From contig CP107926.1 of assembly GCA_036015235.1 (NCBI GenBank), positions 5,723,501-5,787,500 on the forward strand: 64,000 nt of DNA, read 5' to 3'. This document shows, piece after piece, positions 25,552 through 33,664 of the stretch. The position numbers and the translations under genes are program-made. The notes beneath the pieces are model-generated. The model was not told the DNA's origin. It searched no databases and was given only the letters and a program-made list of their open reading frames with translations. The stretch is from Streptomyces sp. NBC_00433. GTDB taxonomy: Bacteria; Actinomycetota; Actinomycetes; Streptomycetales; Streptomycetaceae. Position 1 is the stretch's first letter. Each line of letters opens with the position of its first letter.

Positions 25552-25572
25552 GTATCAACACTGCATTGATAC
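25552..25572. promoter_or_regulatory. Perfect 7-7-7 palindrome before the second DedA gene
   Basis: GTATCAA-CACTGCA-TTGATAC is a perfect inverted repeat ending 9 bp before the GTG at 25582, within AT-richer DNA of the divergent ATPase/DedA promoter gap. Its position across the start region suggests a repressor operator. I cannot assign a regulator family. Confidence 0.55.
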
Positions 25573-25581
25573 TTTTGGATC

Positions 25582-26313
25582 GTGACGAACATCGCGCTCG
25601 GCCCGAGCTGGCTCTCCCCCGACCATCTGATCAACACCTACGGCCTGTGGGGCGTACTGCTGATCGTGTTCGCGGAGAGCGGGCTGCTCATCGGATTCTT
25701 CCTGCCCGGCGACTCGCTGCTGTTCACCACGGGCCTGCTGGTCGCCGGCGGAACCCTGGACCGGCCGCTGTGGTTGGTGGCCCCGCTGATCGCGCTCGCC
25801 TCGGTGGCGGGCCAGCAGGTCGGCTACCTGTTCGGACGCAAGGTCGGCCCCTCGCTCTTCAGCCGCCCCGACTCGCGGCTGTTCAAGATGGAGAACGTCG
25901 AGAAGGCGCACGGCTTTTTCGAGCACCACGGGCCCAAAGCCATCGTGATGGCCTGCTTCGTCCCGGTGGTGAGGACCTTCACCCCGATCGTCGCAGGCGT
26001 CAGCCGGATGAACTACCGCACCTTTGCCACCTTCAATGTCATCGGCGGCACCCTGTGGGGCGCCGGTGTCACCCTGCTGGGTTACTGGCTCGGCCAGATC
26101 GGATTCGTCAAGAACAACATCGAGGCGATCCTCGTCCTGGTGGTGCTGGTGTCCGTGGTGCCGCTGGCCGTCGAGTACCTGCGCTCGCGCAAAGGGAAGG
26201 CGTCCGCCCCGGTGACGGACGGGCAGGCGGCGTACGAGGCCGGCGGCGCGGAGGAGCCCGAGGCCATCGGGGCTGCGCGCACCACCGGTCGGCACCGCGC
26301 GCAGAAGAACTGA
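25582..26313 (+). CDS. DedA-family membrane protein (second copy)
   Basis: This 243-residue DedA protein has the hallmark FAESGLLIGFFLPGDSLLFT near residues 32-51 and the paired arginines in ACFVPVVRTFTPIVAG. It has four or five membrane segments, and the C-terminal 40 residues are a charged, disordered tail (EAGGAEEPEAIGAARTTG). DedA proteins act in membrane lipid homeostasis, some as undecaprenyl-phosphate translocases. The GTG start follows the 21-bp palindrome. It is 10 bp from the exporter gene downstream, so the two are probably one operon. Confidence 0.9.
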   Translation: MTNIALGPSWLSPDHLINTYGLWGVLLIVFAESGLLIGFFLPGDSLLFTTGLLVAGGTLDRPLWLVAPLIALASVAGQQVGYLFGRKVGPSLFSRPDSRLFKMENVEKAHGFFEHHGPKAIVMACFVPVVRTFTPIVAGVSRMNYRTFATFNVIGGTLWGAGVTLLGYWLGQIGFVKNNIEAILVLVVLVSVVPLAVEYLRSRKGKASAPVTDGQAAYEAGGAEEPEAIGAARTTGRHRAQKN

Positions 26314-26323
26314 GGCCGGGCGG

Positions 26324-27844
26324 GTGACGGGCGGCGGCCCAGGGGCGGGGGAGGAGCGCGAACCGTCCACCGGGCGGGCACCCGCCGTGCCCGGGGCGGG
26401 GTCGGCCTTCACGCCGCCCGAGGGCTTCCCCGTCATCGCGCTGCCGCCCGGCGACGCCCGCTGGCAGGACCGGATGCGCACCTTCGTCCGGCTGTCGGTC
26501 ACCGAGCGGCCCGGACCCGACGTGGCCATGGCCGGCCCGGAAGGCGGCCACACCGTCTCGGTGCCCAGGGTCCTCGACCTGACCCTGCGCATCGGCGAAC
26601 TGCTGCTGGCCGGCGGCGAGGGCGCGGAAGACGTCGAGGCGGCGATGCTCGGCGTCGGCTACGCCTACGGGCTGGCCCGGGTGGAGCCCAACGTCACCTT
26701 CACCCTGCTGGGCGTCTCCCACCAGCCCTCGCTGACCGACCCGCCCCTGACCATGACCCGTACGGTGCGGCGCCGCGGCACCGACTACACGCGGCTCGCG
26801 GCGGTCTACCACCTGGTGGACGACATCACCGCCGGCGAGGTCACCCTGGAGGACGCCTACCGCCGCCTCGCCGACATCCGCCGCAACCGGCACCCCTACA
26901 GCAGCTGGCTGCTCACCTGCGCCGCCGGGCTGCTCGCCGGCGCGGCCAGCCTGCTGGTCGGCGGCAACCTGATCATCTTCCTGGCCGCGGGCGTCGCCGC
27001 GATGCTCGGCGACCGCCTCGCCTGGCTGCTGGCCGGACGCGGAATCCCGGAGTTCTACCAGTTCGCGGCGGCCGCGATGCCCGCCGCCGCGATGGGCGTC
27101 GTGGTCGACCGCGCCCACTGGATCCCCGGCGCCGCCGGCGTCCAGTCCTCCGCGGTCATCACCGGCGGCCTCTTCGCCCTGCTGCCCGGCCGGGCACTGG
27201 TCGCCGCCGTCCAGGACGGCCTGACCGGCTTCTACATCACCGCGTCCGCCCGGCTCCTCGAAGTGATCTACCTGGTCGTCGGCATCGTCATCGGCGTGAC
27301 CCTGATCCTCTACGCGGGGGTCAAACTCGGCGCCGACCTCAACCCCGACCAGGCGATCAGGGCGTACGACCACCCATGGGTGCAACTGGTCGCCGCGATG
27401 GTGCTGACGCTGGCCTTCGCCGTGCTGCTCCAGTGCGAGCGGACGGTGCTCGTCCTCGCCACCCTCAACGGCGGCGTCGCCTGGACCGTCTTCGGCGTGC
27501 TGCACCAGCAGGCGGGCGGCAACCAGGTCGCCGCCACCGCGGCGGCCGCGGGCCTTGTGGGGCTCTTCGGGCAGCTCATGGCCCGCTACCGCTACGTGTC
27601 CGTACTGCCGTACGTGACGGCGGCGATCGGGCCCCTGCTGCCCGGCTCCGCCACGTACTTCGGCCTGCTGGCCTTCACCCAGGACCACGCGTCCCAGGGC
27701 TTCACCCAGCTCACCAGGGCCGGGGCCCTGGCCCTCGCCCTGGCCATCGGCGTCAACCTCGGCAACGAGATCGCCCGCCTCGCCCTCCCGACCCCCGGCC
27801 CGACCCCCCCTCGCCGCGCAGCCAAACGCACCCGCGGCTTCTAG
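26324..27844 (+). CDS. ThrE-type threonine/serine exporter
   Basis: A 506-residue fusion of the two ThrE domains. The N-terminal amphipathic domain (about residues 85-190) reads LTLRIGELLLAGGEGAEDVE and continues to the first helices. About ten membrane segments follow, with DRLAWLLAGRGIPEFYQFAA and a second helix bundle ending near residue 495. Corynebacterial ThrE exports threonine and serine; related proteins have other substrates, so specificity is open. The first 60 residues are Pro/Gly-rich. Its GTG follows DedA by 10 bp. A repeat block follows the stop. Confidence 0.85.
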   Translation: MTGGGPGAGEEREPSTGRAPAVPGAGSAFTPPEGFPVIALPPGDARWQDRMRTFVRLSVTERPGPDVAMAGPEGGHTVSVPRVLDLTLRIGELLLAGGEGAEDVEAAMLGVGYAYGLARVEPNVTFTLLGVSHQPSLTDPPLTMTRTVRRRGTDYTRLAAVYHLVDDITAGEVTLEDAYRRLADIRRNRHPYSSWLLTCAAGLLAGAASLLVGGNLIIFLAAGVAAMLGDRLAWLLAGRGIPEFYQFAAAAMPAAAMGVVVDRAHWIPGAAGVQSSAVITGGLFALLPGRALVAAVQDGLTGFYITASARLLEVIYLVVGIVIGVTLILYAGVKLGADLNPDQAIRAYDHPWVQLVAAMVLTLAFAVLLQCERTVLVLATLNGGVAWTVFGVLHQQAGGNQVAATAAAAGLVGLFGQLMARYRYVSVLPYVTAAIGPLLPGSATYFGLLAFTQDHASQGFTQLTRAGALALALAIGVNLGNEIARLALPTPGPTPPRRAAKRTRGF

Positions 27845-27849
27845 CCCCG

Positions 27850-28320
27850 CCCCGCACCTTTCCCCCAGCGGTGGGCTGGTCGCGCAGTTCCCCGCGCCCC
27901 TTTGGGTCCTGCGTCCTCTGCCGACCTGCGTTTGCCCCTGGCAGGGGCTGGGCTCTGTGCGCAGGAGGGCACGCGTTTTTCAGGGGCGCGTGGGGGTACC
28001 CCCAGGCGAAGCGCTGGGGGAGAACGGAGCGCCCCGCCGAAGAGGCGGGAAAGGCGAACGGCCACCGCAAGTGGCACCCACCTGGGGGCGCGGGGAACTG
28101 CGCGCACAGCCCCCACCGGGCCGCAGGCAAGCAACGCCACGGCAAGTGGCAATCACCCGGGGGCGCGTGGGGGTACCCCCAGGCGAAGCGCTGGGGGAGA
28201 ACGGAGCGACAAGCCCCCACACACCGCAAGTGTGGAGTCCGTAACAGCACCCCGCAGGGAGTGGCGGGGAACTGCGCGACAAGCCCACCGCCGGGGGAAG
28301 GTCCCGGAGCGAGGCGGCCT
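27850..28320. repeat. Intergenic repeat block 2 (densest copy)
   Basis: Between the convergent exporter and DD-peptidase genes lie several modules. A CGCGCAGTTCCCCGCGCCCC unit sits near 27873. Two exact 31-bp modules are at 27991-28021 and 28168-28198. Two CGCCACnGCAAGTGGC-type units lie near 28060 and 28135, and the uninterrupted site GGGGCGCGGGGAACTGCGCG lies near 28088. A GCACCCCGCAGGGAGTGGCG unit closes the block near 28245. No gene is seen in this 490-bp gap. Confidence 0.85.
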
Positions 28321-28335
28321 GGCACGGGCCGGGGG

Positions 28336-29757
28336 TCAGGGCAAGGACACGGCGGAGCCGAGCGCGTCGAGGGCCGACTGGGCCGCGTCAGCGGATGGCG
28401 CCCCCTGCGTCATGAAGGAGAAGGCGAGCACCCGCCCGCCAGGGGTGACCGTCACCCCCGCGATCGTGTTCGTACCGGTAAGCGTGCCGGTCTTGGCCCG
28501 CACCACCCCGGCCCCCGGCGCCGCGCCGAAGCGAGCCGCCAGCGTCCCGGTGAAGGACGCTATGGGGAGCCCGGCCAGGACCGGCCGCAGCTCCGGATGC
28601 GCGGGGGACGCGGCGAGAGCCAGCACGCGGGTGAGCGTCGCCGGCGACAGCGCGTCGACGTGGTCGAGCCCGCTGCCGTCGGCGAAGACGGCCGACGCGA
28701 GCGGCACACCGTATTGCCGCAGGGCCGCCGGAATCGCCTTCGCCGCGCCGGCGAAACTGGCGGGCCGGCCGGTCGCCAGCGCGACCTGCCGGGCCAGCGC
28801 CTCGGCCAGGTCGTTGTCGGAGTCGGTGAGCATCCGCTCGACCAGCGCGCTGACCGGCGCGGACTGGTGCGCGGCCAGCCGCGTACCGCCGGCGCCGCCG
28901 GCGGACGCGGGCTCGCCGGTGACGGTGATGCCGTGGGAGCGCAGCAGCTTCGCGAAGGACGTGGCCGCGGCGAGCGCGGGGTGGGTGGTGCGCTGCGCGG
29001 GGCCGCTGGCGCTGCCGTTGAGGCGCCCCTCGCGGACCATGAGCGCGGTGACGGGCGCGAGGTTCTCGTTGTAGCCGATGGGGTGCAGGGCGGGGCCCGA
29101 GTAGAGCGACGTGTCATAGCCGAGCCGTACGGACGTGGTGCCGCGGGTGTGCAGCGCGGCAGCGGTGTCGGCGGCGAGCCGGTCGAGTTCGAGGGTCGGG
29201 TCGCCGCCGCCGACGAGCACGATCCGGCCGGGGGCGGTGGCGACGACGGCGGTCGTCAGCGTGCGGTTGCCGCCGAGGGTGCCGAGCGCCGCGGTGGCGG
29301 TGGCGAGTTTGGTGGTGGAGGCCGGGGTGGAGGCGGTGCCCGACTTGTGGTCGTAGAGCAGCCGGCCGGTGGCGACGTCGAGCACCGCGCCGGTGCGTGT
29401 CGTGCCGAGGTCGGGGGAGGCCATCAGCGGGGCGAGCCTGGCGGCGAGGGTTTTCACGGCGGGCGGCTGCCCGGTGCCGGCGGCGGCGAGTACGGGCGCC
29501 GCGGAGGGCGCGGGCGGCACCGCGGGCGCCGCGGCCGCGGCTCGGCGTACGGGCGGCGCGGCCGTACGGCTGTCCTTTGCGGCGGCGAGCGACCTCTCGG
29601 CCGTACGCTGGCCGCCGTCCCACGGCCCCGCAGCGGCGACGGCGACGGCGGCTATGACCGCGCCTATCGCCGCGGATATCGCCACGACCTGCACATTCCT
29701 GCCGTGCGGCACCCCCGACCAGCCCCTTTCGCGACCACGCACTTGCGTGGGAGACAC
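28336..29757 (-). CDS. dacB: D-alanyl-D-alanine carboxypeptidase/endopeptidase (PBP4 family)
   Basis: A 473-residue penicillin-binding protein of the S13/PBP4 class. It has an N-terminal membrane anchor (about residues 22-44) and an Ala/Pro-rich linker to about residue 100. The catalytic motifs are STTK (S147-K150), SDND (the SxN motif) and KTGTLTGTNT, together with the family's GGGDPTL. It trims peptidoglycan peptides outside the membrane. GTG at 29757 is the longest start; later in-frame GTG codons near 29710 are possible. It diverges from ppa with a 42-bp gap. Confidence 0.9.
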   Translation of the reverse strand: MSPTQVRGRERGWSGVPHGRNVQVVAISAAIGAVIAAVAVAAAGPWDGGQRTAERSLAAAKDSRTAAPPVRRAAAAAPAVPPAPSAAPVLAAAGTGQPPAVKTLAARLAPLMASPDLGTTRTGAVLDVATGRLLYDHKSGTASTPASTTKLATATAALGTLGGNRTLTTAVVATAPGRIVLVGGGDPTLELDRLAADTAAALHTRGTTSVRLGYDTSLYSGPALHPIGYNENLAPVTALMVREGRLNGSASGPAQRTTHPALAAATSFAKLLRSHGITVTGEPASAGGAGGTRLAAHQSAPVSALVERMLTDSDNDLAEALARQVALATGRPASFAGAAKAIPAALRQYGVPLASAVFADGSGLDHVDALSPATLTRVLALAASPAHPELRPVLAGLPIASFTGTLAARFGAAPGAGVVRAKTGTLTGTNTIAGVTVTPGGRVLAFSFMTQGAPSADAAQSALDALGSAVSLP

Positions 29758-29799
29758 TTAATCACCCGCAGTATGCGCTGATCATGGAGGAGTAGGGCC

Positions 29800-30294
29800 T
29801 TGGAGTTCGACGTCACGATCGAGATCCCGAAGGGTTCGCGGAACAAGTACGAGGTGGACCACGAGACCGGTCGTATCCGCCTGGACCGCCGGCTCTTCAC
29901 CTCGACCAGCTATCCCGCCGACTACGGCTTCATCGAGAACAGCCTCGGCCAGGACGGCGACCCGCTGGACGCGCTGGTCATCCTGGACGAGCCGACCTTC
30001 CCCGGCTGCCTGATCACCTGCCGGGCCATCGGCATGTTCCGCATGACCGACGAGGCCGGCGGCGACGACAAGGTGCTGTGCGTGCCCGCGTCGGACCCGC
30101 GGGTGGAGCACCTGCGGGACATCCACCACGTGAGCGAGTTCGACCGGCTGGAGATCCAGCACTTCTTCGAGGTCTACAAGGACCTGGAGCCCGGCAAGTC
30201 CGTCGAGGGCGCCGACTGGGTGGGCCGTGCCGAGGCCGAGGCCGAGATCGAGGAGTCCTTCCGCCGGCTCAAGGAGCACGGACCGGGCCACTGA
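29800..30294 (+). CDS. ppa: Inorganic pyrophosphatase
   Basis: This 164-residue cytoplasmic family I pyrophosphatase has SRNKYEVDHETGRIRLDR, YPADYGFIENSLGQDGDPLD (containing the DGDPLD metal site) and a second acidic cluster in ASDPRVEHLRD. It hydrolyses PPi to drive biosynthetic reactions. The start is TTG, supported by GGAGGAGTAG upstream and by the conserved MEFDVTIEIPKG N terminus. A hairpin terminator follows. Confidence 0.95.
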   Translation: MEFDVTIEIPKGSRNKYEVDHETGRIRLDRRLFTSTSYPADYGFIENSLGQDGDPLDALVILDEPTFPGCLITCRAIGMFRMTDEAGGDDKVLCVPASDPRVEHLRDIHHVSEFDRLEIQHFFEVYKDLEPGKSVEGADWVGRAEAEAEIEESFRRLKEHGPGH

Positions 30295-30346
30295 GGCCCT
30301 GAGCGCACCGCGCACCGCACCGCGCACCGCGTCGCCTGCCGCCGAG

Positions 30347-30380
30347 GGGCGGGTCGGGGAATGTCCCGGACCCGCCCTTT
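30347..30380 (+). terminator. Terminator hairpin after ppa
   Basis: GGGCGGGTC (30347-30355) pairs perfectly with GACCCGCCC (30369-30377). The inner GGG/CCC can extend the stem, and TTT follows. It lies 53 bp past the ppa stop. A short low-complexity GCACCGC run precedes it. Confidence 0.75.
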
Positions 30381-30431
30381 CGCCTTCTGCCGCATGCCCC
30401 AAAGCGCCGACCGGCAACGTACCGTGAAGGC

Positions 30432-31610
30432 ATGACGGCATTCGGTGGAAGCGAGATGGTCGACTGGAACCTCGCCGTGGCGACAGCCCAGAGGCTGACC
30501 CGGCCGGGGCCAGAAGTGAGCCGGGACGAGGCCAGGGCGATCGTGGCCGAGCTGCGCGGGCACGCGCTGGACTCGGAGGCGCATGTGCGGGGCTTCACCC
30601 GGATGTACGCGGACGGCGACGATGCCCCGCACGGCACACCCGTGCTGATCGTGGACCGGGCGGGCTGGGTCAAGGCGAATGTGGCCGGCTTCCGCGAGGT
30701 CCTCAAGCCGCTGCTGGTCAAGATGGCGGCGCGCAGGCCCGGCGGCGCCGGCGGGGTGATGCTCGGCACGGTCGGCGGCAAGGTCACCGGTGTGGAGGTC
30801 GGGATGCTGCTGAGCTTCCTGTCCTCCCGGGTACTCGGGCAGTACGAGACGTTCGCGCCGCCCAGCCGCGAGCTGCCGGCGGGACCGGTCAAGCCGGGGC
30901 CCGGCGAGTCGCGGGCCGGCCGGCTGCTGCTGGTGGCGCCCAACATCGTGCAGGTCGAGCGGGAGCTCGACGTGGACCCGCACGACTTCCGGCTGTGGGT
31001 GTGCCTGCACGAGGAGACGCACCGCACGCAGTTCTCCGCGGTGCCGTGGCTGCGCGACCACATCGAGGGCGAGATCCAGTCGTTTCTCGGCGAGACCGAC
31101 CTGGACGCGTCGACGGTGATCGAGCGGGTCAGGCAGGCCGTGCAGTCCTTCACCGGGACGAAGGAGACCGCGGAAGAGGCCGGGGAGGCCGCCGACACGC
31201 CGGACGACGACGGGCGCAGCCTGGTCGACCTGGTCCAGACGCCCACCCAGCGGGAGATCCTGGCCCGGCTGACCGGTGTGATGTCGCTGTTGGAGGGCCA
31301 CGCCGACTACGTGATGGACGGCGTGGGGCCCGAGGTCGTGCCGAGCGTCGCGGAGATCCGGGAGAAGTTCGGCCGCCGCCGCGCCAGCGGTGCCGGGCGG
31401 CTCGACCAGGCGCTGCGCCGGATGCTGGGCCTGGACGCGAAGCTCAAGCAGTACCGCGACGGCGAGCGGTTCGTACGGGCCGTGGTCGACGAGGTCGGCA
31501 TGGACGGCTTCAACAAGGTGTGGACGTCGCCGAACACGCTGCCCACCAAGGCGGAGATCGGCAAACCGGCCGAGTGGGTCGCGCGAGTGCACCGGCGCAC
31601 CGAGGGCTGA
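30432..31610 (+). CDS. Zincin-type zinc protease (DUF2342)
   Basis: A 392-residue protein of the actinobacterial zinc-dependent metalloprotease family long listed as F420-biosynthesis-associated. The zinc site is HEETH at 193-197 in WVCLHEETHRTQFSAVPWLR, and a later GHADYVMDG segment supplies a further conserved His. The N-terminal helix pair and C-terminal KQYRDGERFV region match the family. Substrates are unknown. The ATG is at the conserved start before tilS, as in other streptomycetes. Confidence 0.88.
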   Translation: MTAFGGSEMVDWNLAVATAQRLTRPGPEVSRDEARAIVAELRGHALDSEAHVRGFTRMYADGDDAPHGTPVLIVDRAGWVKANVAGFREVLKPLLVKMAARRPGGAGGVMLGTVGGKVTGVEVGMLLSFLSSRVLGQYETFAPPSRELPAGPVKPGPGESRAGRLLLVAPNIVQVERELDVDPHDFRLWVCLHEETHRTQFSAVPWLRDHIEGEIQSFLGETDLDASTVIERVRQAVQSFTGTKETAEEAGEAADTPDDDGRSLVDLVQTPTQREILARLTGVMSLLEGHADYVMDGVGPEVVPSVAEIREKFGRRRASGAGRLDQALRRMLGLDAKLKQYRDGERFVRAVVDEVGMDGFNKVWTSPNTLPTKAEIGKPAEWVARVHRRTEG

Positions 31611-31815
31611 GGACGGCTGACGAGCGGTGTGGGGCGCGGGCTGAGCCCCTTGGCGCCCCCCGGTTCACCCGTCCGAGGGACCGTAGACACAGGGTAGGGC
31701 GTGCGATGCTCGGGTAATGCCCAGAGTTCTGTCACCATCTGGATACCCTGCGTCATCTCCTCTCGTCGATCCTGCTCATCGCAGCCTTCACAGCCTCCTC
31801 AGGAGGGAACCGGAC

Positions 31816-32811
31816 ATGGGACCCCACCCCACGGTCGCGGCGATACGCCTGGCGGTCCGCCGCGTCCTGCACGACGTCCTCAGCTCGTCCGCCGACCCGC
31901 ACCCCGTGGTGCTCGCCGCGTGCAGCGGCGGCGCCGACTCCATGGCGCTGGCCGCCGCCCTCGCCTTCGAAGGGCCGCGGCTGGGCGTGCGGTCCGGCGC
32001 GGTCACCGTCGACCACGGCCTGCAGGACGGCTCCGCCCTGCGCGCGCAGGAGGTGGCCGGCCGGCTGCGCGCCCTGGGCCTGGACCCGGTGGACGCGGTC
32101 GGCGTGACCGTCGGCCGCCAGGGCGGACCCGAGGCCGCGGCCCGCGACGCCCGCTACGCGGCACTCGACGCCGCCGCCGACCGGCTCGGCGCGGCGGCCG
32201 TCCTGCTCGGCCACACCCGCGATGACCAGGCAGAAACGGTGCTGCTCGGGCTCGCCCGCGGCTCCGGTATCCGGTCGCTGTCCGGCATGGCCGCGGTCTC
32301 CGGGGCGGGCGGCCGCTACCGGCGGCCCTTCCTGCTGCTGGACCGCGACACCGTACGGCAGGGCTGCCTGGCCCAGGGCATCACCGTGTGGGAGGACCCG
32401 CACAACCACGACCCGGCCTACACCCGCTCCCGGGTCAGGCACGAGGCGCTGCCGGTGCTGGAGAAGTCCCTCGGCAAGGGCGTCGTCGAGGCGCTGGCCC
32501 GGACCGCGCAGCTGTCCAGGGACGACGCCGACGCGCTCGACCAGTGGGCGGCCGACGCCCAGGCCGACGCGGCGGGCGACGACGGCAGCCTGGACGTACG
32601 CCGGCTTGCCACGCTGCCCGCCGCGGTGCGCCGCCGGGTGCTGCGCAGGACGGCCATCGCCGCGGGCTCACCGCCGGGCTTCCTCTTCGCCCGGCACATC
32701 GAGGAGGTGGACCGCCTGGTCACCGGCTGGCACGGGCAGAAGGCGCTCAACCTGCCGGGCGGCGTCGCCGTGCTGCGGGCCAATGGCAGACTGGTGTTCT
32801 CGCCGTCGTAG
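31816..32811 (+). CDS. tilS: tRNA(Ile)-lysidine synthase
   Basis: This 331-residue PP-loop ATPase modifies C34 of tRNA-Ile(CAU) to lysidine, which is required to read AUA. The PP-loop is SGGADSM near residues 37-43, and LGHTRDDQAETVLLGLARGS is the TilS signature. The C-terminal domain is short, as in other actinobacteria. The ATG at 31816 has AGGAGG at 31801-31806; an upstream extension from 31717 is not needed. It is followed 43 bp later by hpt. Confidence 0.93.
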   Translation: MGPHPTVAAIRLAVRRVLHDVLSSSADPHPVVLAACSGGADSMALAAALAFEGPRLGVRSGAVTVDHGLQDGSALRAQEVAGRLRALGLDPVDAVGVTVGRQGGPEAAARDARYAALDAAADRLGAAAVLLGHTRDDQAETVLLGLARGSGIRSLSGMAAVSGAGGRYRRPFLLLDRDTVRQGCLAQGITVWEDPHNHDPAYTRSRVRHEALPVLEKSLGKGVVEALARTAQLSRDDADALDQWAADAQADAAGDDGSLDVRRLATLPAAVRRRVLRRTAIAAGSPPGFLFARHIEEVDRLVTGWHGQKALNLPGGVAVLRANGRLVFSPS

Positions 32812-32854
32812 ACGCGCCGACGTGGACCCGATCAGCTGAGGGACGTACCAGGCA

Positions 32855-33409
32855 GTGAACGAGACCGACATGGGCACCGACCTGGAGAAAGTGCTCATCT
32901 CCAAGGCAGAGATCGACGCCAAGCTGGTGGAGCTGGCCGCGGAGATCGACCGGGACTACGCGGGCAAGGACCTGCTGATCGTGGGCGTGCTCAAGGGCGC
33001 GGTCATGGTGATGGCGGACCTGGCCCGTGCCCTGTCGAGCGAGGTCACCATGGACTGGATGGCGGTGTCCTCCTACGGGGCGGGCACCAAGTCCTCCGGT
33101 GTGGTGCGCATCCTCAAGGACCTGGACACCGACATCGCCGGCCGGGACGTGCTGGTCGTCGAGGACATCATCGACTCGGGTCTGACGCTGTCCTGGCTGA
33201 TCAGCAACCTGGGCTCGCGCGGCCCCGCCTCCCTGGAGGTCTGCACACTGCTGCGCAAGCCCGAAGCGGCCAAGGTCGAGATCGACGTGAAGTACACCGG
33301 CTTCGACATTCCCAACGAATTCGTCGTCGGATACGGCCTGGACTATGCCGAGAAGTACCGGAATCTGCCCTTCGTCGGCACGCTCGCCCCGCACGTCTAC
33401 GGCGGCTGA
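32855..33409 (+). CDS. hpt: Hypoxanthine phosphoribosyltransferase
   Basis: A 184-residue purine-salvage enzyme converting hypoxanthine or guanine plus PRPP to the nucleotide. The PRPP-binding loop is VLVVEDIIDSGLTLSWL, the flexible loop contains SSYGAGTKSSG, and the substrate site is near YTGFDIPNEFVVGYGLDY. The GTG at 32855 is used here; an ATG at 32870 is also possible. The tilS-hpt-ftsH order is widely conserved. Confidence 0.95.
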   Translation: MNETDMGTDLEKVLISKAEIDAKLVELAAEIDRDYAGKDLLIVGVLKGAVMVMADLARALSSEVTMDWMAVSSYGAGTKSSGVVRILKDLDTDIAGRDVLVVEDIIDSGLTLSWLISNLGSRGPASLEVCTLLRKPEAAKVEIDVKYTGFDIPNEFVVGYGLDYAEKYRNLPFVGTLAPHVYGG

Positions 33410-33664
33410 CAGGCACTTCACAGGCGGTGGACAGGCGGCCGTAGGGTGATGCGGCCGCCGCCCGGGTGGCCTGGGGAACCGATGGCGCTTTCCCGGCGTT
33501 GGAGCAGGGGAAAGCGGGTTGGTTAACAGTCGGCGGCGCCCTCGGGTGACAATGCTGGGGTACCGTCCGAAGGTCGGGTCAATACAACACCGGATGCATC
33601 CGCCGCCGACAGGCGGCGATGCCTCACTGTGGCAGGAGGGACGGGGCGCGTTCGCCCCGCATGG

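Noticed and set aside
27850..28320. Repeat blocks as insertion sequences
   Set aside because: They contain no transposase frame, no long terminal inverted repeats and no target duplication; they are short modules, not intact IS elements.
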